Program-made: the position numbers and the translations under genes | Notes under the pieces: generated by a model | Database searches by the model: none | Told to the model about the DNA's origin: nothing | What the model saw: only the letters and a program-made list of their open reading frames with translations | Assembly: GCA_001871595.1 (NCBI GenBank) | Contig: MNVH01000038.1 | Coordinates: forward strand, 1 to 40,741 | Direction of reading: 5' to 3' | DNA length: 40,741 nucleotides | Source: Candidatus Micrarchaeota archaeon CG1_02_55_22 | Lineage (GTDB): Archaea > Micrarchaeota > Micrarchaeia > Norongarragalinales > UBA97 | Shown: positions 26,511 through 34,942 of the stretch, piece by piece | Layout of the letters: each line of letters starts with the position of its first letter | Position numbering within the stretch: the first letter of the stretch is position 1

Positions 26511-27284
26511 CTATGCAGCCAGGTACGCATCGATTGCGCTCTTGAACACCGCGTATGGTTGGGCTCCGCTGATGAGCTTGCGCTCGCCATTGGGCCCAAT
26601 CAAGAGGAATCCGGGCGTGCCCGTGATGCCGTTCGCAATGCCTTGCTGCAAGTCGGACTGAATCTGGTCGTCCGGCGTCGCATTGTTTGCGCACGTTTCA
26701 AGCGCGGCCTTGTCGATTCCTGCAATTGTTCCGACCCACTCGATTGCGTCGGCTTGCGTGAAGCTCACCGTGTTGCCAGATGGTTCGAGCGTATTTTGCT
26801 CGTCAAAAATCTTTTCGTGGGCCTCCCAGAACTTGCCTTGTTCTCCAGCACACATCGCCACGTACGCGGCTGGCCTTGCCGCCGGGTGAATCGAGTCGAG
26901 CGGGAAGTTCATCCACGCATGGTTGATCTTGCCGGTGTCAACGTAGTCCTGCTTGATGTTCTGGTACGCGTCGTTGTAGAAGCGCCTGCAGAACGGGCAC
27001 TGGAAGTCGCTGAACTCGACGAGAGTAACTTTCGCGTCAACACTGCCCTGCAAGGGTGCAGCACTCAAGTCTAATTCTGCGGTCGGCGTCGCGGTTGCGC
27101 GCGGCGTCGCGGTAGCGAGGTTGCCTGACGGTGTTGCGGTTGCAACGGGTGCGGCAACAACTGCACCAGCGAGGCTGGTGCTAACAGTATTAGCAGAGCT
27201 AACTAGTGCAACGGAAACGATTATTGATGCGAGTACCACGGCCAATGCAAGGTACTGGAGTCCCTTCTGGATGTGTTCAGTCAC
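26511..27284 (-). CDS. DsbA-family thioredoxin-fold protein with N-terminal TM anchor
   Basis: FSDFQCPFCRRFY (CPFC active site), GITGTPGFLLIGPNGERKLISGAQPY cis-Pro loop. Confidence 0.93.
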   Translation of the reverse strand: MTEHIQKGLQYLALAVVLASIIVSVALVSSANTVSTSLAGAVVAAPVATATPSGNLATATPRATATPTAELDLSAAPLQGSVDAKVTLVEFSDFQCPFCRRFYNDAYQNIKQDYVDTGKINHAWMNFPLDSIHPAARPAAYVAMCAGEQGKFWEAHEKIFDEQNTLEPSGNTVSFTQADAIEWVGTIAGIDKAALETCANNATPDDQIQSDLQQGIANGITGTPGFLLIGPNGERKLISGAQPYAVFKSAIDAYLAA

Positions 27285-27472
27285 TTAAAACCACCTTTAC
27301 TTGTTGTGCTGAAATTTAGTAATGAATCAGCGCAATCTTTAGCTCGCGAGGTATTTATATTCCTTTTTGCGTGCTCAGGTGCCCGCCGGTTACTCTTTTA
27401 GGCGTAATGAAAACGTTTTTCTACCCCGGCGTCAATAGATTATAATCAAGTTTCAAAGAAGGCCTATTTTGG

Positions 27473-27529
27473 CAGCTCATTTTTCGGACTCGTTCACCGA
27501 ATCCGGACCAAAGCAAGTTGATGGAGCTG
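27473..27529 (+). promoter_or_regulatory. Structured 5' leader of the DEAD-box helicase gene
   Basis: Outer stem CAGCTC/GAGCTG encloses hairpin CGGACTCG-ttcac-CGAATCCG (one C:A mismatch). TATA-like GATTATAATC lies about 35 nt upstream of the leader. Confidence 0.45.
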
Positions 27530-27566
27530 TCCGGGGCTTTTTCTTGGAAAGGAGTTAGATGTAAGA

Positions 27567-28937
27567 ATGGATTTCACAGAGTTTAGCCTATCGCCAGCCA
27601 TAATGCGCGGCATAACGAAGCTCGGTTTCACCGAGGCAACCCCGATACAGGAACGTGTAATACCAATAGTCCTGCAAGGCGTCGACGTGATTGGCCAAGC
27701 AAAGACAGGCACGGGAAAGACCGCGGCGTTCGGCATCTCGACGCTCGAGTTGCTCGAAAAGTTCTTTCCGCAAAAGAAGGGTATTGTAGCACTAGTCCTA
27801 GTGCCGACGCGCGAACTCGCCGTGCAAGTAACGAACGAGATAAACGCCCTAGGAGAGTTCACCAACGACCGCGCAACCGCGGTCTACGGCGGCGTTGACA
27901 TAGCAAGGCAATTCTCCGCGCTGCGCTCGGGCCACCGCATCGTCGTGGGAACGCCGGGACGCATCATCGACCATTTGCAACGCCGCACGATGTCGCTCTC
28001 GGATATCGAGCTCGTCGTAATCGACGAAGCCGACCGCATGCTTGACATGGGCTTCATCGACGACATGAAACTCATTCTCTCACACGTTCCTAAAGGCAAG
28101 CAAATCGCGCTATTCAGCGCAACCATGCCGCAAGAAGTCGTCGACCTCGCAAAACGCTTCATGGGCGCATTCGAGTTCGTGAAAGCATCCGGCGACGAGC
28201 TTTCAGTGGAGGGAATAACCCAAAAGTTCGTCACCGTTGAAGGCCGAAGCAAGCTCAACGCGCTCTACCACCTGCTCTCTCCGCGCCGCCCCTGCAGGGC
28301 AATAGTGTTCTGCCGGACCAAGCACGGCGCACAACGCCTCTCCGGCTTCCTCTACCAACTAGGTCTCGAGACGCTCTCGTTGCACGGCAACCTAACGCAA
28401 AACGCGCGTGACAAGGCCGTCACCGCATTCAAGGCAAGCAAGGACGTCGTGCTAGTTGCAACCGACCTCGCTGCACGCGGCATCCACGTAGACGACGTCA
28501 ACGTCGTAATCAACTACGACTTGCCGGAAGACGAGAAAATGTACCTGCACCGCATCGGACGCACTGGCCGAATCGGAACCAAGGGCGAAGCGATAACCTT
28601 CGCTTCAAACCTTGAAGAGGCAAAAGCAATCAAAGGCTTCTCTCACCGAATCGGCTCGCAAATACTGCCCATCGAAGTTTCGATTGAAAAAGTGCCGTTC
28701 GTTCGCGACGCACCAGCTGCCCCGCGTGAAAACAGGGGCGGTGGCAGGGGCGGCGAAAGACGCGGCTTTACCCGCGGACCCCGTTCGGACGGACGCGGCC
28801 CGCGAGGCGGATCCCGCGGTGGCCCCGGTTCACGCGACGGTCCGCGAGGCGGATCCCGCAACGGCCCCGGCTTCAGCAGGGGCGGCCGCCGGCCCTCCCG
28901 GCCCGCCGTGTACTCGGAACGCCGTTCGTTCGGCTGA
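27567..28937 (+). CDS. DEAD-box RNA helicase with RGG-rich C-terminal tail
   Basis: AKTGTGKT, VIDEADRMLDMGF, SAT, HRIGRTGRIG; tail RGGGRGGERRG...RGGSRGGPGSRDGPRGGSRNGPG. Confidence 0.97.
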   Translation: MDFTEFSLSPAIMRGITKLGFTEATPIQERVIPIVLQGVDVIGQAKTGTGKTAAFGISTLELLEKFFPQKKGIVALVLVPTRELAVQVTNEINALGEFTNDRATAVYGGVDIARQFSALRSGHRIVVGTPGRIIDHLQRRTMSLSDIELVVIDEADRMLDMGFIDDMKLILSHVPKGKQIALFSATMPQEVVDLAKRFMGAFEFVKASGDELSVEGITQKFVTVEGRSKLNALYHLLSPRRPCRAIVFCRTKHGAQRLSGFLYQLGLETLSLHGNLTQNARDKAVTAFKASKDVVLVATDLAARGIHVDDVNVVINYDLPEDEKMYLHRIGRTGRIGTKGEAITFASNLEEAKAIKGFSHRIGSQILPIEVSIEKVPFVRDAPAAPRENRGGGRGGERRGFTRGPRSDGRGPRGGSRGGPGSRDGPRGGSRNGPGFSRGGRRPSRPAVYSERRSFG

Positions 28938-28979
28938 AACGAAAGTGTTTTAGAGCTGGCGGGCATCTTCTTTAACGCA

Positions 28980-30500
28980 ATGCCTGCGCTCACCGACTCA
29001 GCAACAGTCACTCCGCGCCACAAGCGCGTGCTAGTCCTCGCTAGCCAAGGCGAAATCGTCAACGGTGCCCTGCACAACCGCTTCGAGCTATTGGCTAAAC
29101 AACACGGAAAAGGCCACACGGCAATAGACTATTCGATAATAACCCCGTTCACCGACGCTGCGGCATCCTCGGGTGTAAGGGAGAACGAACTCGCCTCGGC
29201 CGCGGCAGGCGTACCCGTTTATTCCGGCGAGAGCGGCTACAAATTCTTCTTGACCAGTGGTTTCCATTCGCACGTCGAGGACGTGGCGCGTTTTTGCGCG
29301 CGAAACGAGGAACTATTCGGAATAGACTCTTCAGAGTGGGCGGCCGGAGAGCAAGGCCGCCGAGCTGCGTCGGACGCGTACGCTTTGTACGCCGCAGGCA
29401 CGGCCTTACTTGAAGCGGCACAATACAACGGAGTAATCGCAGTAGGCTGGCCTGCCTTCCCCGCCGCACTCCGCCTCTCGCAAGAACACGGGGTACGCGC
29501 CGCGTGCGAGTTCACTTCAACACCTACTGTAAGGCAGGCAGAAAGCCTCACCCGCCAGAGCCACGAGGACGCTGCCCTAGCAAGGGCTCACGCCGTAATT
29601 GCCGGCGATCCCGCTCGATTGAGTGGAATAATCTCGGCGGCGTCAGGCCGAGTCGTCAACCTCGATAAAAACCCGGACGTTTTCGCCTCGCTTGTGGCCG
29701 CACACCGCACCGTTGCTTTGGTACGACAAAAACGAGGCCTCGAACACCTCGTTCGGCACTCTTCCGCGTCAACCGAGGAACGCCGCGCCGCAGTAAACCA
29801 CGTAAAACAAATTTCACTAGAACTATCCGGTGCCAACGAGTTCCGAGTTGATGCAGGTAAGGCAATGGGGCTAGGCAGCGGGCTAGCACGCGTTAACTAT
29901 TCAATTCCAGAACGCTTTTCCCAACTTGCCGCAAAACGCGCCGCGACATTCAAAGCATTGTCCGGCAAACCACTAGGCCGGCACGCGAACACGCTGTACG
30001 CTTCGTGCCGAAGCGCTAAAACGGTTTCAACCCTCCTTTCGTCTTTGTCGTTCACCCCCGAAAGCACGGCTTTACTACTAGAGGCGGGCGAAGCCGCGCA
30101 ACTAGCAACACAAAAGGCTTCGTTGTTGAGCGTGTCAAGCCGCGTCGTGCTCCTTCCCGCACCGGATGCCGGGGCAATGACTGCAAGCCAAGCCCTGTTT
30201 TTCGGCAGCCACGCTAGCGGACTAGAAAATTATAGCACCGCAATAGGCATCTCCGCGGCATCCGAATCCGATAAAGGACCAATCATATTGTGCACCGGCA
30301 ATGCACCGCTGGCGTTGCACGGGCACGAAATACTTCTTTCCAGCCCGCCTTCAATCGCCAACTCGCTTGAAAAAGCATTTCACGACAGTGGCTACCGCGA
30401 GCGATTGAAACAATCAGCACAACGCGTGGCAAGCGCCGGATGGGATTGGGAGAGCCACGCAACCGCTTACGACTCATTCGTCTCAAACGCGTTCGACTAA
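28980..30500 (+). CDS. Divergent GT-B-like glycosyltransferase (putative)
   Basis: C-terminal SGYRERLKQSAQRVASAGWDWESHATAYDSFVSNAF resembles GT1/GT4/GT5 C-termini; N-terminal HNRFELLAKQHG. Confidence 0.5.
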   Translation: MPALTDSATVTPRHKRVLVLASQGEIVNGALHNRFELLAKQHGKGHTAIDYSIITPFTDAAASSGVRENELASAAAGVPVYSGESGYKFFLTSGFHSHVEDVARFCARNEELFGIDSSEWAAGEQGRRAASDAYALYAAGTALLEAAQYNGVIAVGWPAFPAALRLSQEHGVRAACEFTSTPTVRQAESLTRQSHEDAALARAHAVIAGDPARLSGIISAASGRVVNLDKNPDVFASLVAAHRTVALVRQKRGLEHLVRHSSASTEERRAAVNHVKQISLELSGANEFRVDAGKAMGLGSGLARVNYSIPERFSQLAAKRAATFKALSGKPLGRHANTLYASCRSAKTVSTLLSSLSFTPESTALLLEAGEAAQLATQKASLLSVSSRVVLLPAPDAGAMTASQALFFGSHASGLENYSTAIGISAASESDKGPIILCTGNAPLALHGHEILLSSPPSIANSLEKAFHDSGYRERLKQSAQRVASAGWDWESHATAYDSFVSNAFD

Positions 30501-31802
30501 ACGCGCTAACTTGCCGTCGCCGCCCTTTGCAATTACCGCGCCGTCTTCAAAAGCGAGTTTGCCGCGCAAAAACACTTTAGCAGGCCGCGCCTTGACCGTC
30601 ATTCCTTCGTACGGCGTCCAGCCGCACCGACTCTCCATCTCCACGCCCTTGAGATTGAACTCGCCTTCTTCAAAGATTGCGAAGTCCGCATCGCTGCCGG
30701 GAGAGAAAAGCTTGTCTCGCAAGCCAAAAATCTTGGCGGGATTGGCGCACGCAAAGCGCACGACTCGGTCAATCGTTGTCCTGCCGTCCAGCGCTGCGCT
30801 TAAGAGCAAGGGCATCATTGTTTGCACGCCCGGCACCCCGCTCGGCGCCGAGAAGAATCCGGCGTCTTTTTCTTCGCGAGTATGCGGCGCGTGGTCCGTA
30901 GCAATCGTGTCAACCACGCCCTCGTTCAAAGCATTCCACAACGCGGCCACGTCGCGCGAATCGCGCAGTGGCGGGTTCATTTTGCCGTACGCACCCAAAC
31001 GCGCCTGGTCTTTCTCGCCCAAGAACAAGTGGTGCGGGCACACTTCCATTGACACTTCGAGGCCGCGCCGCTTCGCCACCCTGACGAGTTCAACTTCGCC
31101 TTCGGTAGATGCGTGAACAACATGCAAGCGGCGTCCGGATTCTTGTGCCATCGCCAAAGCGCGCGCTGCCGACGAGGGCGCGGCAAACGCTGGCCGTGCT
31201 CGGTTGTGGTTTTTGTCGCCCTCATCGCGGCAGTGCTTGGAGCAGAGTTGGATGAGTTGCTCGTCCTCGGCGTGCACCGCAATGGGCTTTCCTTTGAAGC
31301 CGGTGAAGTGGTTGTACGCGGCTTCAACCGTGTCAGCCAGTAGGTCGCCCGTACTCGAGCCCATGTAAATCTTGAGGCCGGCCACAGCTTCGTTTGCCGC
31401 AGCTTTCGCCGATTCTTCCGAATTGCTTTTTCCGCCCCCGAAATAGAAAGAGTAATCGCACTTCGCCTTCGGGGCAACTGCAGCGCGCTTCGATTCGAGC
31501 CTTTCAAGAGAGTCGATTGAAGGCGCGGTGTTCGGCATGTCGATTACGGTAGTAACCCCGCCCGCAATGGCACCTGAAGAGCCCGAACCGAAATCCTCTT
31601 TCTGCGGTTGTCCGGGGTCGCGGAAGTGAACGTGGCCATCTATGGCGCCAGGCAGCAGTAGCGCGCCGTTGCAATCAATATCGTCTTCCTTAGGCGTGAT
31701 GCTCTTATGGAACGCAACAATCTTTCCTGTTTCTTCGTCGAACTCTATTGCGCCAGAGAAAAGCCCGCCAAAGCCAGCGATTCTTGCATTGTAAGCATGC
31801 AT
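30483..31802 (-). CDS. pyrC: Dihydroorotase
   Basis: GAIDGHVHFRDPGQPQKEDF, DIDCNGALLLPG, TDHAPHTREEKD. Confidence 0.95.
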   Translation of the reverse strand: MHAYNARIAGFGGLFSGAIEFDEETGKIVAFHKSITPKEDDIDCNGALLLPGAIDGHVHFRDPGQPQKEDFGSGSSGAIAGGVTTVIDMPNTAPSIDSLERLESKRAAVAPKAKCDYSFYFGGGKSNSEESAKAAANEAVAGLKIYMGSSTGDLLADTVEAAYNHFTGFKGKPIAVHAEDEQLIQLCSKHCRDEGDKNHNRARPAFAAPSSAARALAMAQESGRRLHVVHASTEGEVELVRVAKRRGLEVSMEVCPHHLFLGEKDQARLGAYGKMNPPLRDSRDVAALWNALNEGVVDTIATDHAPHTREEKDAGFFSAPSGVPGVQTMMPLLLSAALDGRTTIDRVVRFACANPAKIFGLRDKLFSPGSDADFAIFEEGEFNLKGVEMESRCGWTPYEGMTVKARPAKVFLRGKLAFEDGAVIAKGGDGKLARLVERV

Positions 31803-31806
31803 GCAT

Positions 31807-32433
31807 TCAGCCCCTCAAGGATTCAAGCGCCTTGCGCCCGTCGCCGGCGTTGAAGAAAAAGCTTCCCGTGACAAGAGTCGACGCGCCGGCACCGCGACAC
31901 AATTTCGCGGTTTCGGGGTTGATTCCACCGTCCGCCTCGACTTCCTTGTTCGTTTTCGCGAGCACGCGAATCTTGTCTAGCGCTGACGCGTTGAATGACT
32001 GGCCAGCTCGGCCAACGGGCACGGCCATGACAACAAAAAAGCTTGCTTCATCAAGCAACTCGCTCGGAACGTCTTCTAGGTTGGTTTCAAGCTTTATCGC
32101 AAGGCCGGCTTCGCAGCCTCGCTTTTTTGCCTCGCGCAACGCTTCCAAGGGCGCGCTTGACTCGGCGTGTACGATGATACGCTTGACACCCGCGTCAGCG
32201 TAATCGCTTACGAATTCCATGGGCCGCGCCACCATTAAGTGCGCTTCAACCGGAATATCCGCCGAACTCGCGACAAGACTAGCTTTCTTTGCGTCAAAAA
32301 CCTTTGTCGGAATAAACTCTCCATCGCCGACATCTAATTGCAACAATTCGGCGCCCGCGTCCTGCGCTTTGCGCGCTTCTCCGATGAGGTCGTCCTGGTT
32401 GGCAGCAAGCATTGACGGTGCGATTCGAATCAT
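31807..32433 (-). CDS. rpe: Ribulose-phosphate 3-epimerase
   Basis: MIRIAPSMLAAN, QLDVGDGEFIPT, EAHLMVARP, EVEADGGINPETA. Start at 32433 fits better than 32448. Confidence 0.9.
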   Translation of the reverse strand: MIRIAPSMLAANQDDLIGEARKAQDAGAELLQLDVGDGEFIPTKVFDAKKASLVASSADIPVEAHLMVARPMEFVSDYADAGVKRIIVHAESSAPLEALREAKKRGCEAGLAIKLETNLEDVPSELLDEASFFVVMAVPVGRAGQSFNASALDKIRVLAKTNKEVEADGGINPETAKLCRGAGASTLVTGSFFFNAGDGRKALESLRG

Positions 32434-33194
32434 TCCTTTGCCACCCACGCGTCCTCGCGGTGCGCTCGTGCAGCCGCCGCGGGGTTGCTTGCCTTATAGA
32501 TTCCGCCGCCGACTATCACCACATCAGCGCCCGCAGCGATTGCGTCCTTGGGCGAGGCGTACTGTTGGCCCAAACTGCCTATAGCGGCGTTGAGTTGGAC
32601 GCCTGGCGCCATTATTGTAAAGTCCGGTCCGGCAAGACGGCGCAACTCCAGTAATTCTTCGGGTTTCGCACCGTTGCCGATGAAGCCCGCGGTAAATTCG
32701 GGGTGTCGTTTAGCCATCTCGACGGCCGCGGCAGTGTAATCGCCCGTCGCGAAAGTTCCCTTGCTGCTCATCTGCGCCAACAAAAGCAAACCGCGCAGTT
32801 TTCCATCGCTTGCAGTCTTGGCATCGGCTACTTGCTGTAGTCCTTCAATGATGCCGTCACCGGGAACGGCGTGGCAATTAACGTAATGGGCCCAATCAGC
32901 AATCTTGTAAACACCTTTCTCGTACTGTAATCTTACCGTGTTGCCGATGTCGGCGAACTTTCTGTCCTCGAAGAGCAGAAACGAGTGGTCGCGGGCCAAG
33001 TCAACCAACTCGCCCGTCAATTGCGGCGTGAAGTCCTCAACCACGTCGATGTGCGTCTTGAGCACGCAAATCTCGCCCGCCACCGCCTTCGTTAACGCGA
33101 CGAGCTTGTCAGAGGCAGTCACGTCGCACGAGAATGCCAGGCGCGACTCTTTCGAGGTTATTAGTTCGTGCAAGCGTTCGTTGAGCTTGTTCAA
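32430..33194 (-). CDS. pyrF: Orotidine 5'-phosphate decarboxylase, eukaryote-like subgroup
   Basis: LLFEDRKFADIGNTVRLQYEKGVYKIADWA, RGLLLLAQMSSKGTFATGDYT, APGVQL...LGQQYASP. Confidence 0.92.
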   Translation of the reverse strand: MNKLNERLHELITSKESRLAFSCDVTASDKLVALTKAVAGEICVLKTHIDVVEDFTPQLTGELVDLARDHSFLLFEDRKFADIGNTVRLQYEKGVYKIADWAHYVNCHAVPGDGIIEGLQQVADAKTASDGKLRGLLLLAQMSSKGTFATGDYTAAAVEMAKRHPEFTAGFIGNGAKPEELLELRRLAGPDFTIMAPGVQLNAAIGSLGQQYASPKDAIAAGADVVIVGGGIYKASNPAAAARAHREDAWVAKE

Positions 33195-33916
33195 CCCAGT
33201 TTCACCGCACCGTATTTTTCAAAGTACGTTCTCCACGCCGAGCCGACTTCTGGCGAGAACGAGTCTTTCCTTAACGAATATATTTCGCTTGCGGTCAGGA
33301 TGCTTGAAGTCTTGATTCCGAGTTTCTCGTTGATTTCTTCAACCGCGCTCTTGGCTCCGACTTCTTCAGCAGTGCCGAGGCGTTCCTGCCTGTCGACAAC
33401 AAGCACCATTCCTGCCAGCTTGAGGCCGGGCAATAGTTTAAGTCGTTCCAAGGATTCGTACTTGGCCTTGCCGGTGGTGATGACGTCGTCAATCAGTAAG
33501 ACGCGCTGTCCTTCAGTCCAGCCGTCGGCTCCGACAAGCCACTGGCCTGCCGACGCAGCGCCTGTCGCGTCGCCGTAATCCTTCGCTTCCTTGCGGTCGT
33601 AGAGAACCTTTTTGTTGAGTCCGTATTCCTCGAAAAGGCCCTCGCAGGCAAGCACGGCGAGGGGAATGCCCTTGTATGCAGGGCCGAACACGTAGTCGAA
33701 TTCTTCGAGCGTTCCGTTGTCAAGCCCTTTCTTTATCGTTTCAGCAAACGCTTTCTTGAGTACGCTCTGGCTTTCGCCATCGCTCAAAGCGCCAGTGCTG
33801 ACAAAGTACGGGCTGGCCCTGCCGCTCTTTAGTCTGAAGAAATCTGTTGGTGATGGAGCGAGCTTGAGCGCCTTTTTTACAGTCAGCAAGTCGAGTACGC
33901 GCGTCTTGATATCCAA
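33191..33916 (-). CDS. pyrE: Orotate phosphoribosyltransferase
   Basis: FGPAYKGIPLA, YDRKEAKDYGD, VLLIDDVITTGKA, VVDRQER. Confidence 0.95.
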   Translation of the reverse strand: MDIKTRVLDLLTVKKALKLAPSPTDFFRLKSGRASPYFVSTGALSDGESQSVLKKAFAETIKKGLDNGTLEEFDYVFGPAYKGIPLAVLACEGLFEEYGLNKKVLYDRKEAKDYGDATGAASAGQWLVGADGWTEGQRVLLIDDVITTGKAKYESLERLKLLPGLKLAGMVLVVDRQERLGTAEEVGAKSAVEEINEKLGIKTSSILTASEIYSLRKDSFSPEVGSAWRTYFEKYGAVKLG

Positions 33917-33930
33917 TTAAACCACCATTC

Positions 33931-34872
33931 TCATTTCTGGAGGACCTCGCTAATGCTTTGTCCGTCGTAAATCGTCTTTATCGCCTGCGCGAGCACGGGC
34001 GCTAGGGAGAGCTGCTTGATTTTCGGCGAGCTCCCGTTGCGCAGCGGGATCGAGTCGCTCACCGCGAGCTCTTCTATCTCGCTCTCGGCAATCTTTTTCA
34101 ACGCGTCGCCGGAGAGCACGGCGTGAGTGCATGCTGCATAGACCGCCTTGGCACCTTTTGCCTTGAGTAGCTTTGCGGCATTACACAGGCTCCCTCCCGT
34201 ATCTACGATGTCATCCACCATGATGCACGTCTTACCGGAAACATCACCGACAACGTTTACAACCTCGCTTTCGTTCGGCCGCGGGCGTTGTTTGTCGATT
34301 ATTGCTATTGGTGCGTCGAGCCGGCTGGCGAAGCGTCTCGCGCGCTTGACTCCGCCCACGTCGGGCGACACTACGACGATGTTATTGAGCTTCTTTTCCT
34401 TGAAGTAGTCCGAGAAGATTGGCAGCGCGGAGAGGTTGTCTACCGGGATGTCGAAGAATCCGACTATCGACTCGCTGTGCAAGTCCGCGGCAATGAAGTA
34501 GTCCGCGCCGGCTTTCTGTATAAGGTTGGCAATGGTCTTGGCCGATATCGGGCTGCGGCCCACCAGGCGGTCTTGACGGCAGTAGGCGTAGTATGGCGCG
34601 ACTACATAGACGGCCTTGGCGCTGCCGCGACGGAAAGCGTCCACGAGCAACAACAGTTCAATAATGTCTTCGTTGGGCTTTGTCCCGGTTGGCTGTATAA
34701 GAAATACGTCCTGTCCACGCACGCTCTCATCGAGCAGGATGCTGCACTCGCCGTCCGAGAACTTGCCGGCGGAAATCTTACCCAGCGGCATCTTGAGCTC
34801 GTCCGCAATCTTCTGCGCGAGCGGCTTGTTTGCGTTGCCAGAAAAAACTTTTAGCGTTGACCGTGGTTCCAT
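33931..34872 (-). CDS. prs: Ribose-phosphate pyrophosphokinase (bacterial-like class I)
   Basis: KFSDGECSILLDESVRGQDVFLIQPT, VVAPYYAYCRQDR, MVDDIVDTGGSL. Confidence 0.95.
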   Translation of the reverse strand: MEPRSTLKVFSGNANKPLAQKIADELKMPLGKISAGKFSDGECSILLDESVRGQDVFLIQPTGTKPNEDIIELLLLVDAFRRGSAKAVYVVAPYYAYCRQDRLVGRSPISAKTIANLIQKAGADYFIAADLHSESIVGFFDIPVDNLSALPIFSDYFKEKKLNNIVVVSPDVGGVKRARRFASRLDAPIAIIDKQRPRPNESEVVNVVGDVSGKTCIMVDDIVDTGGSLCNAAKLLKAKGAKAVYAACTHAVLSGDALKKIAESEIEELAVSDSIPLRNGSSPKIKQLSLAPVLAQAIKTIYDGQSISEVLQK

Positions 34873-34942
34873 TTGTCTAGCCTCCCTACATACTCGATTC
34901 AGGGAAAAAGGCTTTTAAAATGTACTACTGGCATCCGGGAGG

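Noticed and set aside
28801-28859. 17-bp direct repeat CGCGAGGCGGATCCCGC with 42-nt period
   Set aside because: It is the coding repeat of the helicase RGG-type tail, not a separate element.
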